In this document: piece by piece, positions 43,823 to 53,016 of the stretch
Numbering within the stretch: the stretch's first letter is position 1
Layout of the letters: each line of letters starts with the position of its first letter
Source: JAMXLG01 sp963818925
GTDB lineage: Bacteria; Vulcanimicrobiota; Vulcanimicrobiia; Vulcanimicrobiales; Vulcanimicrobiaceae
Reading direction: 5' to 3'
Assembly: GCA_963818925.1 (NCBI GenBank)
Contig: CAWFTN010000001.1
Coordinates: 186,001-250,000 of the forward strand
DNA: 64,000 bases
Position numbers and translations under genes: made by a program
Notes under the pieces: model-generated
The model's database searches: none
The model's input: the letters and a program-made list of their open reading frames with translations, nothing else
Told to the model about the DNA's origin: nothing

Positions 43823-44707
43823 CTAGGTGCTGCGAATCTTCGAGAGCTGCACGGCGTGCGTGAAGCGAGCGATCTCTTCGCGTTGATAGCCGTCGATCTC
43901 CAGGAATGCGACGCCGTAGACTTCACGGTCGCGCACCGGCTGGAATCGGGTGACGACGCGTCCGCGAATCGCCATCTCGTCGAACGCGCGACGCATGTCG
44001 GGCCGGCCTCCGACTCGGCGCGGCGCTCCGCTCGACATGTCGATCACGGCCGTCTCTTCCGGATACACGTCGAGTACCGTTGAGGGGAGCGTGAGCTTCA
44101 GATCGACGAGCGTGCCGATCGCGATGAGTTCATTGCAGTTCATGCGAATGCCGGTCGACGAAATATCACCGACGCGTCCTTCGCTCCAGTTGTCAGATTC
44201 GCGACGGTACATCACCGGGAACGCCGTGAGCGCGCGGTAGCTGCCGCGGCGTTCGCGATCCGTCGTCGGCATCGAATCGATCGCTTTTTGAATCGAACGC
44301 GCAGCAGCAGCGCGACGTTCGAGTTCGCGCACGTGACGCGCTAGCGCGTCGGTTTGCGATTCGGCCATGTTGCTGAAGAGCAGCTGGTATTCGAACCGTG
44401 CACCCGATGGCGCGTTACGGCGCGCTTCGACGCGGCCCGTGATCGTCAGCGGCGTACCGCTGCCGATGCCGAGGTCGAATTCCACCTCGGTGCCGCGCTC
44501 CATGAGCACGAGCGAACGGATCTTGGCTCCGTGCGCCGTGATTTCCATAAGCGTTCCGTACACGGGCGCCGGCAAACGGCGAACGCTCAGAACGACGGGC
44601 ATCTCGAGCGAATGCGCGTGCGACGGCCGGTGAACGGCCGGAGCCGGCGGTGAGGCGATCGTTATGGTGTTGCCTGCCGTGGCGGTTTTCTTAGGAATCC
44701 AACTCAT
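43823..44707 (-). CDS. Tandem PilZ-domain protein, N-terminal domain degenerate
   Basis: A 294-residue cytoplasmic protein with two PilZ-like halves. The second half (about 155-294) has the c-di-GMP motifs RRGSYR (R-x3-R) and DISSTG (D-x-S-x2-G) and ends HAVQLSKIRST. The first half (about 30-135) has the fold but lacks the binding residues: RPSHAHSLEMP lacks the second arginine and ITAHGAK replaces N-x-S-x2-G. One ligand site is therefore expected. It is 18 bases downstream of a paralogue on the same strand, so both probably respond to c-di-GMP together. The effector target is unknown. Confidence 0.87.
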   Translation of the reverse strand: MSWIPKKTATAGNTITIASPPAPAVHRPSHAHSLEMPVVLSVRRLPAPVYGTLMEITAHGAKIRSLVLMERGTEVEFDLGIGSGTPLTITGRVEARRNAPSGARFEYQLLFSNMAESQTDALARHVRELERRAAAARSIQKAIDSMPTTDRERRGSYRALTAFPVMYRRESDNWSEGRVGDISSTGIRMNCNELIAIGTLVDLKLTLPSTVLDVYPEETAVIDMSSGAPRRVGGRPDMRRAFDEMAIRGRVVTRFQPVRDREVYGVAFLEIDGYQREEIARFTHAVQLSKIRST

Positions 44708-44725
44708 TTGGTGTATCTCCCAGCA

Positions 44726-45589
44726 CTATTCCGTTCGGAGTTTGGCTAATTGAACTGCATGTGTGAACCGAGCGATTTCCTCACGCTGGTAACCATCGAC
44801 GTCCGTGAACTGCACACCAAACACTTCACGGCCGCGCTGTGGCTGGAATCGCGAGACGATCCGTCCATGGACCGCCATTTCTTCGAAGGGGCGACGATTG
44901 TCCGGAATACGCAGCCGGCGCGCACCGAACGGGCTAATCTCGACGCGCTCGCCCGCAGCGGGATAGACGTAGAGAAAATCATTGGGAAGCGTGAACCGCA
45001 TTTCGACGACGGTTCCGACCACGAGCGCGTCTTGCGTCATCAAACGCAAGCCGCCGGTTGAGACGTCATTTGCCGAAGCGGTCTCCGAGGGTTTGTTGCC
45101 GATGCGATACCGAATCGGAAACTCGACCATTGTGCGCACGGAGTTACGCCGCTGCTTGCCGGTTTTAGGAAGCGGTTTGGGCGGCGTTGCCGAGCGACGG
45201 TCGGCGCGCGACGCCGCTTCGCGCCGCTGCATTTCGCGGATCTCGCGTGCGAGCGCCGCGCGCTCGGTGGTCGACATCCGCGCGAAGGTCACGCCGTACT
45301 CATAGCCGCCGCCCTTTTGCGGGGTGGCGCGCGTGATGATCCGGCCTTTTAAAAGGAATGCCGGCTGATTCGGGCGCTTGAGTTCAAACTCAACGTCGCG
45401 GTCGCGATCGATGAGGATGAGCGAGCGGAGGCGGCAGCCTGTTTCCGAGATGTTGATCAGCGTCCCGTAGACGGGCGCAGGCAATCCGGCTACTTCGATC
45501 GCAATCGGAAGCTCGATGGACTGCCGGTAGAACTGCCGCTGGTTCCCAACCGAGTGCCCCTCGGTCGAACGGCGGCCAAGCCACAACAT
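44726..45589 (-). CDS. Tandem PilZ-domain protein, both domains intact
   Basis: A 287-residue paralogue of the downstream gene. The N-terminal PilZ (about 15-125) has RQFYR (R-x3-R) and NISETG (N-x-S-x2-G); the C-terminal PilZ (about 145-287) has RRNSVR and DVSTGG. Both halves can therefore bind c-di-GMP, unlike the neighbouring protein. The C-termini of the two proteins share DGYQREEIARFTHAVQL, so they come from one duplication. An 87-base gap precedes the gene, holding a palindrome GGTTTAAACC (45664-45673) that may be part of a promoter. No cyclase or phosphodiesterase gene is nearby. Confidence 0.88.
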   Translation of the reverse strand: MLWLGRRSTEGHSVGNQRQFYRQSIELPIAIEVAGLPAPVYGTLINISETGCRLRSLILIDRDRDVEFELKRPNQPAFLLKGRIITRATPQKGGGYEYGVTFARMSTTERAALAREIREMQRREAASRADRRSATPPKPLPKTGKQRRNSVRTMVEFPIRYRIGNKPSETASANDVSTGGLRLMTQDALVVGTVVEMRFTLPNDFLYVYPAAGERVEISPFGARRLRIPDNRRPFEEMAVHGRIVSRFQPQRGREVFGVQFTDVDGYQREEIARFTHAVQLAKLRTE

Positions 45590-45676
45590 CTTAGTATGGA
45601 GTTCGGCCTACCATCCACCCACCTTAACGGGCGAGTTACCGGGCGATGGGTCTCCGGTCCCGGTTTAAACCAATCT

Positions 45677-46753
45677 TTACAGAATTGACCAAACGTCCAG
45701 CTTGCGTCGAACGCCTTCGATGACCGCATCCGTGAATTCGCTCGTCGTAGCGCTCCCGCCAAGGTCGGCCGTCGCGATACCTTCGTGGACCGCTTCCAGC
45801 GCAGACTCATATACGGCGCGCGACGCGTTCGCCGCCCGCTTGTCGTCGATGTACGAGAGGAGTGCGCCGACGGCGAGAATCATTGCGAGTGGGTTGGCGA
45901 CGTTCTTTCCGAAAAGGCGCGGCGCCGTGCCGTGCGGCGCTTCCGCCATCACGACGTTCGGTTTGAGACTTTCATCGAACGACAGCAGCACCGATTCGGC
46001 TCCCGCGATCGAGCCGAAGAGCTGCATGACCAAGTCGGAGAGGCAGTCGCCGTCGCGGTTCAACGACGGAATGACGAGCGGAACGTCGCCCGGATTCGAG
46101 AGCAGGAGCGCGTATGTCGCGTCGATCAACTGCGGTTCGTATTTGACGTCGGGGTGGCGCTCCGCGGCGGCATCCATCTCTTCTTTGAGCATACCTTCGT
46201 AGACCGGGCTCACGGTGTACTTTGGGCCGCCGAATACTTTTGCGTTAATTTTTTTCGCATGCACGAACGCGTACTCTGAGACGTACCGGCATACGCTGCG
46301 ATCGATCGCCTCGGTGCGATACGCAACTTCAGAGCTGCCCTGGCCTTCACGCCACTCTTTTGCGCCGTATGCATCGCCGACGGCCATGCGCACGACGGAG
46401 ATCGGTGCGTGAATGCCGGCAACAGGACGAACGCGCGGGAGTTTGCGACCGGTGCGCACGATCACTTTGCCTTCGATCGCTTTGCGCAAGATCGCATTGG
46501 GCGATCCCACATCGCCTTTTTGTTCGGGCGTGATCGTCGCCGCTTTCAAGCCGAGCTTGTGCATTTTCATCGCTTCCGCAGAGTCGCGTACGACTTGATT
46601 GTTCGTTGCGCGGCGGTTCTCAAGCGAAAGATCGAAGTGTTCGAACGCGAGCTCGATGTCGATAACCGATTTATCGAGAACGCGAAGCGATTCGACAAGC
46701 AACTCTTGTCCGGTCTGGTCGCCTTCGAGGACGACGATCGTGGGCGTAGGCAA
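45677..46753 (-). CDS. Isocitrate/isopropylmalate dehydrogenase family protein
   Basis: NAD(P)-dependent beta-decarboxylating dehydrogenase of 358 residues. The opening TIVVLEGDQTGQELLVESL, the substrate-binding region SPNAILRKAIEGKVIVRTGR, the metal-site segment PSLNRDGDCLSDLVMQLFGS (carrying the conserved Asp residues) and EAPHGTAPRLFGKNVANPLA are family hallmarks. I cannot tell isocitrate from isopropylmalate or homoisocitrate use; GDQTGQE instead of GDGIGPE is characteristic of a subgroup often annotated as isocitrate dehydrogenase. Start: TTG at 46753 with AGGAG upstream, since the longer frame overlaps ftsK. It is upstream of the PilZ pair on the same strand and divergent from ftsK. Confidence 0.9.
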   Translation of the reverse strand: MPTPTIVVLEGDQTGQELLVESLRVLDKSVIDIELAFEHFDLSLENRRATNNQVVRDSAEAMKMHKLGLKAATITPEQKGDVGSPNAILRKAIEGKVIVRTGRKLPRVRPVAGIHAPISVVRMAVGDAYGAKEWREGQGSSEVAYRTEAIDRSVCRYVSEYAFVHAKKINAKVFGGPKYTVSPVYEGMLKEEMDAAAERHPDVKYEPQLIDATYALLLSNPGDVPLVIPSLNRDGDCLSDLVMQLFGSIAGAESVLLSFDESLKPNVVMAEAPHGTAPRLFGKNVANPLAMILAVGALLSYIDDKRAANASRAVYESALEAVHEGIATADLGGSATTSEFTDAVIEGVRRKLDVWSIL

Positions 46754-46789
46754 ATGAACTCCTAGTATGACGACGAAACGATAGATTCC

Positions 46790-49081
46790 ATGGCACGCGT
46801 ACGCCGGAAGGCGAATGCACGAAAACTCAATCTCGAGATCGTCGGGATCGGCGCCATTGGAGTGGCGCTGCTCTTCGCTATCGCTCTCGCATTGCCGGAG
46901 CACGCGGGCAACATCGGCCGCTTCACGGCGGGCGGGTTGCGCCACTTGTTTGGAGGAGGCGCACCGCTTTTCCCGGTCCTGATCGCGCTCTTCGGCGCAA
47001 TTGTCTTTCTCGAGATCAACGTTCCGCGCATGATTGCAGGTCTCGGCAGCGCCGCGCTTGCCTATTTCTTGATGATCGACGCGGCTTTTGGTTCGGGCGG
47101 CCAGGTGCGCGGCGGCGCCATCGGCGGGAATATTTGGTGGGCGCTCGCTGCGCTCATCGGAAATGCCGGTGCATGGATCGTGCTCGTGATTGCCGCGCTT
47201 TCTCTGACGCTCTATTTGTCGCAGGTCAGCCTGAAGAAGGTGATCGGCCTCGTGCTAATGGGCCTCGGGCGCTTGCGTCCGGCCGAGATGCCGAAGTTTA
47301 AGCTCTCGCTTCCGGAAGGCCACACCTCGCTGCGCGAAGCGTTCGCGTTACCGAAGGCGCCGCCGCGCGAACCGAAAGCGCCGAAGCAAGAAAAGTCGCG
47401 ACCGGCGGTGTTTGACGTCGACGATCCGGATGACGACGAATTCGAAGACATGGTTGAGGAAGACGACGACGATGTCGCGGCGCCGATCGCGCCCGTCTCC
47501 GCCGTGTTTGCTCCCGTCCTGCCCGCCATGGTCATGGCGCGTTTAGAGGAAGAGGCGGAAACGATCGTCGGCGATTATGAATCTGCCGACCTCGCCGCAG
47601 CGCGTCCCGTTGCGACGGCGGCGGGGCATTTTGAACCGGTCGAAGGCCGGACGTATCATCTGCCGGATCTCGCGCTCTTCGATCCGCCGCAAGTGCAGGT
47701 TGCGGACGAGAGCAATCGCGCGCACGTGTTGGAAGATACGCTTGCGAGTTTCGGCGTCGGTGCAAAGGTAACGCACATCGAACGCGGGCCGTCGATCACC
47801 CGCTACGAGTTGAAGCCCGAACGCGGCGTCAAGATTTCGAAGATCGCATCGCTTGCCGACGATCTCGCACTCGCACTCGCCGCAACGAGCGTGCGTATCG
47901 AGGCACCGATTCCCGGCAAATCCGCCGTCGGCATCGAGGTGCCGAATTCGACGGTATCGATTGTTGCGATTCGCGAGATCCTCGACGCGCTGCCGAACCG
48001 CGGCACCGTTCCGCCGCTCTGGATGGCGCTCGGGAAGGATATAACGGGGCGTCCCGTCTTCGGCGACCTCGGCAAGATGCCGCACTTGCTCGTCGCCGGC
48101 GCGACGGGTTCCGGTAAATCCGTCTGCCTCAACACGATCATCGCATCGCTGCTCGTTTCCGCGACGCCGGATCAAGTGCAGATGCTGATGATCGATCCGA
48201 AGCGCGTCGAGTTGACCGTGTACAACGGCATCCCCCACCTCATCAAAGACGTCATCACGGACGCGCGACTCGCTGCCGGCGCGCTCTTCGAGATGACTAA
48301 GGAGATGGACACGCGCTACGAGCGGTTCGCGAAAGCCGGCGTCCGTAAAATCGAAGAGTACAACACGAAGTTTCCCGACGAGAAGCTGCCGTATGTCGTC
48401 ATCATCATCGACGAACTTGCCGATCTGATGCTCGTTGCGCCGGCAAAAGTCGAAACGACGATCATGCGCCTCGCGCAACTGGCGCGTGCGACCGGCATCC
48501 ATCTGATCGTCGCGACGCAACGCCCGTCCGTCGACGTTATCACCGGCCTGATCAAAGCCAACATCCCGTCACGCATCGCGTTCGCGGTCAGTTCGCAGGT
48601 CGATTCACGTACGATTCTCGATATGGCGGGCGCAGAGCGATTGCTCGGCCGCGGCGACATGCTCTATTTACCGATCGACGCGCCGAAGCCGATTCGTGCA
48701 CAAGGCGCCCTGATCACCGGAAACGAGGTCAATCGCCTCGTCGATTTCTGGGCGAAACAGGCGCGTCCCGAAAACCTGCTCGACGTCGACGTCGTTCCGG
48801 TGTCCGACGACGACAACAACAAAAAGGACGCGGATCCGCTTTGCTACGACGCCGCGAAGTTCATCATTGAGAGCAACTACGCCTCGACGGCGCAGTTGCA
48901 GTCACAATTCTCGATCGGTCATCCGCGCGCGGTGCGCTTGATGAAGCAGTTAGAAGAGTTCAAAGTCGTCGGTCCGCACGAAGGCACGAAGCCGCGAAAG
49001 ATTATCATCGGTCTCGCCGAGTTGGAAGTGATCGCACCGCGCCTCGGGAAATCTGAGGAAGCACAACAGGAACTGTTCTAG
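46790..49081 (+). CDS. ftsK: DNA translocase FtsK/SpoIIIE
   Basis: Septal DNA pump that clears chromosomes from the division site. The 763-residue protein has four N-terminal membrane helices (about 20-170), an acidic, Pro/Ala-rich linker (about 195-300, with DVDDPDDDEFEDMVEEDDDD), then the motor: Walker A VAGATGSGKSVCLN (near 437-447), Walker B VVIIIDELADLM, and a C-terminal gamma winged helix (STAQLQSQFSIGHPRAVRLM). The short linker makes it more like SpoIIIE-type proteins than E. coli FtsK (1,329 residues). It diverges from the dehydrogenase gene with 36 bases between starts, and a hairpin follows. Confidence 0.96.
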   Translation: MARVRRKANARKLNLEIVGIGAIGVALLFAIALALPEHAGNIGRFTAGGLRHLFGGGAPLFPVLIALFGAIVFLEINVPRMIAGLGSAALAYFLMIDAAFGSGGQVRGGAIGGNIWWALAALIGNAGAWIVLVIAALSLTLYLSQVSLKKVIGLVLMGLGRLRPAEMPKFKLSLPEGHTSLREAFALPKAPPREPKAPKQEKSRPAVFDVDDPDDDEFEDMVEEDDDDVAAPIAPVSAVFAPVLPAMVMARLEEEAETIVGDYESADLAAARPVATAAGHFEPVEGRTYHLPDLALFDPPQVQVADESNRAHVLEDTLASFGVGAKVTHIERGPSITRYELKPERGVKISKIASLADDLALALAATSVRIEAPIPGKSAVGIEVPNSTVSIVAIREILDALPNRGTVPPLWMALGKDITGRPVFGDLGKMPHLLVAGATGSGKSVCLNTIIASLLVSATPDQVQMLMIDPKRVELTVYNGIPHLIKDVITDARLAAGALFEMTKEMDTRYERFAKAGVRKIEEYNTKFPDEKLPYVVIIIDELADLMLVAPAKVETTIMRLAQLARATGIHLIVATQRPSVDVITGLIKANIPSRIAFAVSSQVDSRTILDMAGAERLLGRGDMLYLPIDAPKPIRAQGALITGNEVNRLVDFWAKQARPENLLDVDVVPVSDDDNNKKDADPLCYDAAKFIIESNYASTAQLQSQFSIGHPRAVRLMKQLEEFKVVGPHEGTKPRKIIIGLAELEVIAPRLGKSEEAQQELF

Positions 49082-49088
49082 CGTGCGA

Positions 49089-49142
49089 AAGGACGGCGGA
49101 CTTACTGCAGGCGTTACGCCGCTGCTCTTATCCGTCGTCCTT
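49089..49142 (+). terminator. Large hairpin after ftsK
   Basis: AAGGACGGCGGA (49089-49100) pairs with TCCGTCGTCCTT (49131-49142) over 12 positions with one mismatch, and the loop holds a smaller GGCG/CGCC hairpin. It begins 8 bases after the ftsK stop. No long T run follows, so it may also protect the 3' end. Confidence 0.55.
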
Positions 49143-49205
49143 AGATGGATGTTTCAACAGTCGCTGCTTCCGCAAGACCGTCGCTCGGAATCATTCCACT
49201 AGCCG

Positions 49206-49835
49206 ATGCGTACTAGAGCACTACCTTTAATTTGTGCGGTCGTCGCGTTCGTATTGTTTCTGATCCTGGCTCGTGCCGTCGATCATCAACCCGATCCGGC
49301 GTGGTTGTTGACAATCGAGGCATCATGGGTGAACCACTCGACGCTCGTCGCATGGTGGTTCACGTGGTTCGGCTACGCATACGTTCTCGTGCCGTGCTGT
49401 ATCGTGCTTATTGCCGTCGCCATTCGCTACCCGTCGTGGCGATGGCGCGCGGTGTTTGGGATCGCCGCCCTGCTCTTAGCGTGGCAAGGCGCCGATTTCT
49501 TCCAGCACGTGTTTGCGCGTCCGCGCCGGCTGGATTGGGTCCTGAAGCATGAGACCGCGTTCTCCTATCCGAGTTCGCATGCGGCAATTGCGACGGGATT
49601 CTACATGTTGCTCGGTGTGTTCGCGTGGCGCTCGGCGTGGCGCTACCGCCGAATCGCGGGCGCAATTCTCATCATCCTGTGGATTGCCGTCATGTGGTCG
49701 CGACTAGCCCTCGCAGCGCACTACCTGACCGATGTGCTCGGCGGCTTCCTCTGGGGCCTCACCGTTGTAGGCCTTCTGGCAGCCGTTATCCCGATAAACG
49801 TATTCGAGGGGCCCAAAGCCGCGTCTTTAGAATAA
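49206..49835 (+). CDS. PAP2-family membrane phosphatase
   Basis: Lipid or polyprenyl-pyrophosphate phosphatase of 209 residues with about six helices. The three PAP2 motifs are seen: ARPRRLD (motif 1, RP), YPSSHAAIATG (motif 2, PSxH) and SRLALAAHYLTDVLGG (motif 3, SRx5Hx3D), with catalytic histidines in motifs 2 and 3. Such enzymes recycle undecaprenyl pyrophosphate or dephosphorylate phosphatidic acid in the inner membrane or periplasm. It ends 7 bases before mqnE; that spacing suggests cotranscription, though no functional link is expected. Confidence 0.9.
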   Translation: MRTRALPLICAVVAFVLFLILARAVDHQPDPAWLLTIEASWVNHSTLVAWWFTWFGYAYVLVPCCIVLIAVAIRYPSWRWRAVFGIAALLLAWQGADFFQHVFARPRRLDWVLKHETAFSYPSSHAAIATGFYMLLGVFAWRSAWRYRRIAGAILIILWIAVMWSRLALAAHYLTDVLGGFLWGLTVVGLLAAVIPINVFEGPKAASLE

Positions 49836-49842
49836 AGCGGAA

Positions 49843-50988
49843 ATGGCATACGTAATGGATCCCGCGCTCGTCGAGATCGAGCGCAAAATCGATGCGGGCG
49901 TTCCGCTCTTAATGGAAGACGGCCTCGCGCTGTACCGGACCAACGATCTGCATAACCTCGGACGTCTGGCGCGAACGCAAAAGGAACGCAAGAGCGGGAA
50001 GAAAGTCTTTTACGTCCTCAACCGCTACATCAACTCGACGAACGTATGCTATGCGAACTGCAAGTTCTGTTCGTTCGCGGCGGATGAGTTCAAGGAGCCG
50101 CAACGCGTCTTCCGCATGACCGCCGATCAGGTTTTCGCCAAGGCGATGGAAACCGGCATGAACTTCAATCAGATTCACATCGTCGGCGGACACGATCCGC
50201 GCCAGCTCTCGCTCGATTACTGGCTGCCCTTGATGCGCCGTTTTAAAGAAGCGCTGCCGCACGTGCAGCTATCGCTTTTTACGGCCGCGGAGATCGAATA
50301 CATGGCCAAGCGCCATCGCATGAGCTTCCCCGACATCGTCAAGACGCTCAAAGATGCTGGCCTCGATAACGTCAACGGCGGCGCAGCCGAAATTCTCGGC
50401 GAACCGACACGCTCGAAGATTTGCGCGAACAAAGTCTCCGGTGAAAACTGGCTCGTCATTCACGAAGAGCTGCATCGCCAAGGCGTCGCGTCGAATGCAA
50501 CGATGCTCTACGGGCACGTCGAATCGCTCGAGGATCGCGTCGATCACTTCATCAAGCTGCGCGAGTCGCAGGAGCGCTCGCGCGGATTCAACGCGTTCAT
50601 TCCGCTGGCGTTCCATCCTGACGGCAACGAACTCTCGTCATGCGGATGGACGAGCGGACTCGACGACCTCAAGACGTTTGCCGTCGCGCGCTTGATGCTG
50701 AACAACTTCGATCACATCAAAGCGTACTGGATGATCCAAGGTCTGAAGATTTGCCAGGTTGCGCTGCAGTTCGGTGCCGACGATATGGACGGTACGCATG
50801 GCTCGACCGACGAAGAAATGATCTATCACTCGTCGGGAACGCAGTCCGGCCAATACGTCGACGATCGCGAATTCCGCCGGTTGATCGAAGACGCGGGATA
50901 CGTCCCCGTGCGGCGCAACTCGACCTACGAAGAGTTCCCGCACGATTGGACGCCGCCCGCTCCTCAAAAAGAATTGGTGCACGCATAG
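49843..50988 (+). CDS. mqnE: Aminofutalosine synthase MqnE
   Basis: Radical SAM enzyme of the futalosine pathway to menaquinone; it joins 3-[(1-carboxyvinyl)oxy]benzoate to a SAM-derived adenosyl radical to give 6-amino-6-deoxyfutalosine. The 381-residue protein has the cluster cysteines C69, C73 and C76 (NVCYANCKFC) and family stretches NQIHIVGGHDPRQLSLDYW and ATMLYGHVE. It overlaps mqnA by the sequence TAGTG (stop and GTG start share one base). Together with mqnA and mqnC it supplies three of the pathway enzymes; mqnB and mqnD are not in this window. Confidence 0.95.
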   Translation: MAYVMDPALVEIERKIDAGVPLLMEDGLALYRTNDLHNLGRLARTQKERKSGKKVFYVLNRYINSTNVCYANCKFCSFAADEFKEPQRVFRMTADQVFAKAMETGMNFNQIHIVGGHDPRQLSLDYWLPLMRRFKEALPHVQLSLFTAAEIEYMAKRHRMSFPDIVKTLKDAGLDNVNGGAAEILGEPTRSKICANKVSGENWLVIHEELHRQGVASNATMLYGHVESLEDRVDHFIKLRESQERSRGFNAFIPLAFHPDGNELSSCGWTSGLDDLKTFAVARLMLNNFDHIKAYWMIQGLKICQVALQFGADDMDGTHGSTDEEMIYHSSGTQSGQYVDDREFRRLIEDAGYVPVRRNSTYEEFPHDWTPPAPQKELVHA

Positions 50989-51824
50989 TGTCGTTACGTT
51001 GCGGACGGATCATCTACACGAACGATCTGCCGATTTATGCGGCCTTTGACGCAAGCGTCATTCATTACCCGGGAACACTGCATGCCGACGTTCCGGCAAA
51101 GCTGAACGCAATGCTGCTCTCAGGTGAATTGGATTTGAGTCCAATCAGTGCGTTCACATGGGCCAAGCACAGCGATGATCTCGTACTGCTTCCCGATTTA
51201 TGTATCGGCGCGCGCGATGAAGTCGTCTCGGTCGTGCTCGTATCGCAAACGCCTCCCGCGCTGCTCGACGGCAAACGCATCGCGCTCACGCGAGAATCGG
51301 CGAGCGGCCGAAACCTGCTGCGCGTCGTACTGGAACGCCGTTACGGCGTTCGTCCGCAGTACGAGGAGTCCGAAAATCCGCTCGAAGAAGCGAAGGCCGG
51401 ACATGCCGCCCTGCTGATCGGCGACTCCGCGATCGACGCGCTCGAACGGTTCCCGCGCGAGCACGTGTACGACCTCGGCACCCTGTGGCACGAATGGACG
51501 CGCGCGCAAACCGTCTTCGCCGTTTGGGCGGCACGACGCGACGCGTACGAGCGCGATGCGGAAGCGATCCGCGAATGCATGCACGCACTGACCGACGCCT
51601 ATACGTGGTCGCGTTCGCATATGGATCACGTGATCGCCGAAGCGCAGCGGCTGCGCCCGCGCGCGAACGGTTTTTACGAGCGGTACTACGGCAAATTGAA
51701 CTTCACGTTCCACTCGGCCGCGCAAGCCGGCCTCGGCGCATACTGCCGCGAATTATATGCGATCGGCGCGATCGAACGCGTGCCGTCGTCGCTTCCGGAG
51801 GTCATTGGTGTCGTCTCTCGCTAG
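50988..51824 (+). CDS. mqnA: Chorismate dehydratase MqnA
   Basis: Periplasmic-binding-protein-like enzyme of 278 residues that dehydrates chorismate to 3-[(1-carboxyvinyl)oxy]benzoate, the substrate of MqnE. Family segments include CGRIIYTNDLPIYAAFD at the N-terminus, ELDLSPISAFTWAKH, DGKRIALTRESASGRNLLRV and YDLGTLWHEWTRAQTVFAVW. Translation begins at a GTG that overlaps the mqnE stop. The longest open frame extends far upstream inside mqnE and is not supported. It overlaps mqnC by 17 bases at its end. Cytoplasmic, as no signal peptide is seen. Confidence 0.93.
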   Translation: MSLRCGRIIYTNDLPIYAAFDASVIHYPGTLHADVPAKLNAMLLSGELDLSPISAFTWAKHSDDLVLLPDLCIGARDEVVSVVLVSQTPPALLDGKRIALTRESASGRNLLRVVLERRYGVRPQYEESENPLEEAKAGHAALLIGDSAIDALERFPREHVYDLGTLWHEWTRAQTVFAVWAARRDAYERDAEAIRECMHALTDAYTWSRSHMDHVIAEAQRLRPRANGFYERYYGKLNFTFHSAAQAGLGAYCRELYAIGAIERVPSSLPEVIGVVSR

Positions 51825-52893
51825 TCTGCTCGACCGCGCTGCCGCCGGCGGGCGTCTTTCCTTCGAGCAGGGCGTGCGCCTGTACCGCGAGGCGGACTTG
51901 CATCAACTCGGTATGGCGGCGCATGCGCGCCGTATGGCGTTGCATCCACCGGACACCGTCACGTACGTCATCGATACGACGATCGATTACACGAACGTCT
52001 GCAACGTGCACTGCTCGTTCTGCGCGTTCTTTCGTCCCGAGCATCACCAGGAAGGCCGCACGCTCGATCACGATCAGGTGATCGCGCGCGTCAAAAAGGC
52101 CGCCGATCTCGGTGCAACGCAGATCATGATTCAAGGCGGCGTCAACCCCGAGCTGCCCTTGACGTGGTTCGAAGAACTCTTCGATCGCGTCCGCAACGAA
52201 TTCCCGAACGTCGACATCCATTCACTCTCGGTGTCGGAAGTGACCGGCCTCGCGAAAATCGAGAACCTCACGCCGCGCGACGTGCTCGTGCGGTTGAAGG
52301 CTGCGGGCTTGAAATCGTTGCCTGGCGCAGGTGCCGAGATTCTCGTGGAACGCGTGCGCAAACGCATCTCGGCGCGTAAAGTTACGCCGCCCGAATGGCT
52401 CGACGTCATGCGTCAAGCGCATCACCTCGGCATGCCGACGACCGCAACGATGATGTACGGTTCGATCGAGACCGAGGAAGAACGCATCGAGCACATGCAC
52501 GTGCTGCGCGAACTGCAAGATGAAACCGGCGGGTTCACCGCGTTTATCCCATGGTTCTACGTGCCGTTCAAGACGCCGCTGCGCGGGAAAGAAGCGACGG
52601 CACTGGAGTATCTGCGCGTGCTCGCAGTCTCGCGGCTCTATCTCGACAACTTCGCCCACCTTCAGGCCTCGTGGCTAACACCCGGGCTGAAGATGGGGCA
52701 ACTCGCGCTGTTCTACGGCTGCGACGACATGGGCGGCGTCATCATCGAAGATCGCGTCGTGCGCGATGCCGGTGCGAACAACGATGCGACGCGCCGCGAT
52801 CTAGAGAACGTTATTGTCGGAGCCGGTTTTAAACCAGTGATTCGCGATACGTACTGGAACGTACGCAACGACATGACGCTCGCGACCGCGTAG
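51808..52893 (+). CDS. mqnC: Cyclic dehypoxanthinyl futalosine synthase MqnC
   Basis: Radical SAM enzyme that cyclises dehypoxanthine futalosine, a later step in futalosine-type menaquinone synthesis. The 361-residue protein has C65, C69 and C72 (NVCNVHCSFC), TQIMIQGGVNPELPLTWFEE and GLKSLPGAGAEILVERVRKR as hallmarks. It is a paralogue of MqnE. The start is the GTG at 51808, with GGAGG 6 bases upstream and 17 bases inside mqnA; an in-frame TTG at 51805 is an alternative. It ends the mqnE-A-C operon. Confidence 0.95.
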   Translation: MSSLASLLDRAAAGGRLSFEQGVRLYREADLHQLGMAAHARRMALHPPDTVTYVIDTTIDYTNVCNVHCSFCAFFRPEHHQEGRTLDHDQVIARVKKAADLGATQIMIQGGVNPELPLTWFEELFDRVRNEFPNVDIHSLSVSEVTGLAKIENLTPRDVLVRLKAAGLKSLPGAGAEILVERVRKRISARKVTPPEWLDVMRQAHHLGMPTTATMMYGSIETEEERIEHMHVLRELQDETGGFTAFIPWFYVPFKTPLRGKEATALEYLRVLAVSRLYLDNFAHLQASWLTPGLKMGQLALFYGCDDMGGVIIEDRVVRDAGANNDATRRDLENVIVGAGFKPVIRDTYWNVRNDMTLATA

Positions 52894-53016
52894 TCAAACC
52901 GGCAAGTTCTCCAGTAATTGCCCTAGCTGCATCTCTCCGTCGCGCGGCTGCAAGCCGGTCTACAAAACCAACCGATGAACTTGTGTGTCTATTTCGTATG
53001 GTAAAGGCTTCTCTCG

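Noticed and set aside
52894..53016. Gap after mqnC examined for a tRNA or small RNA
   Set aside because: No tRNA arms or strong hairpin can be drawn.
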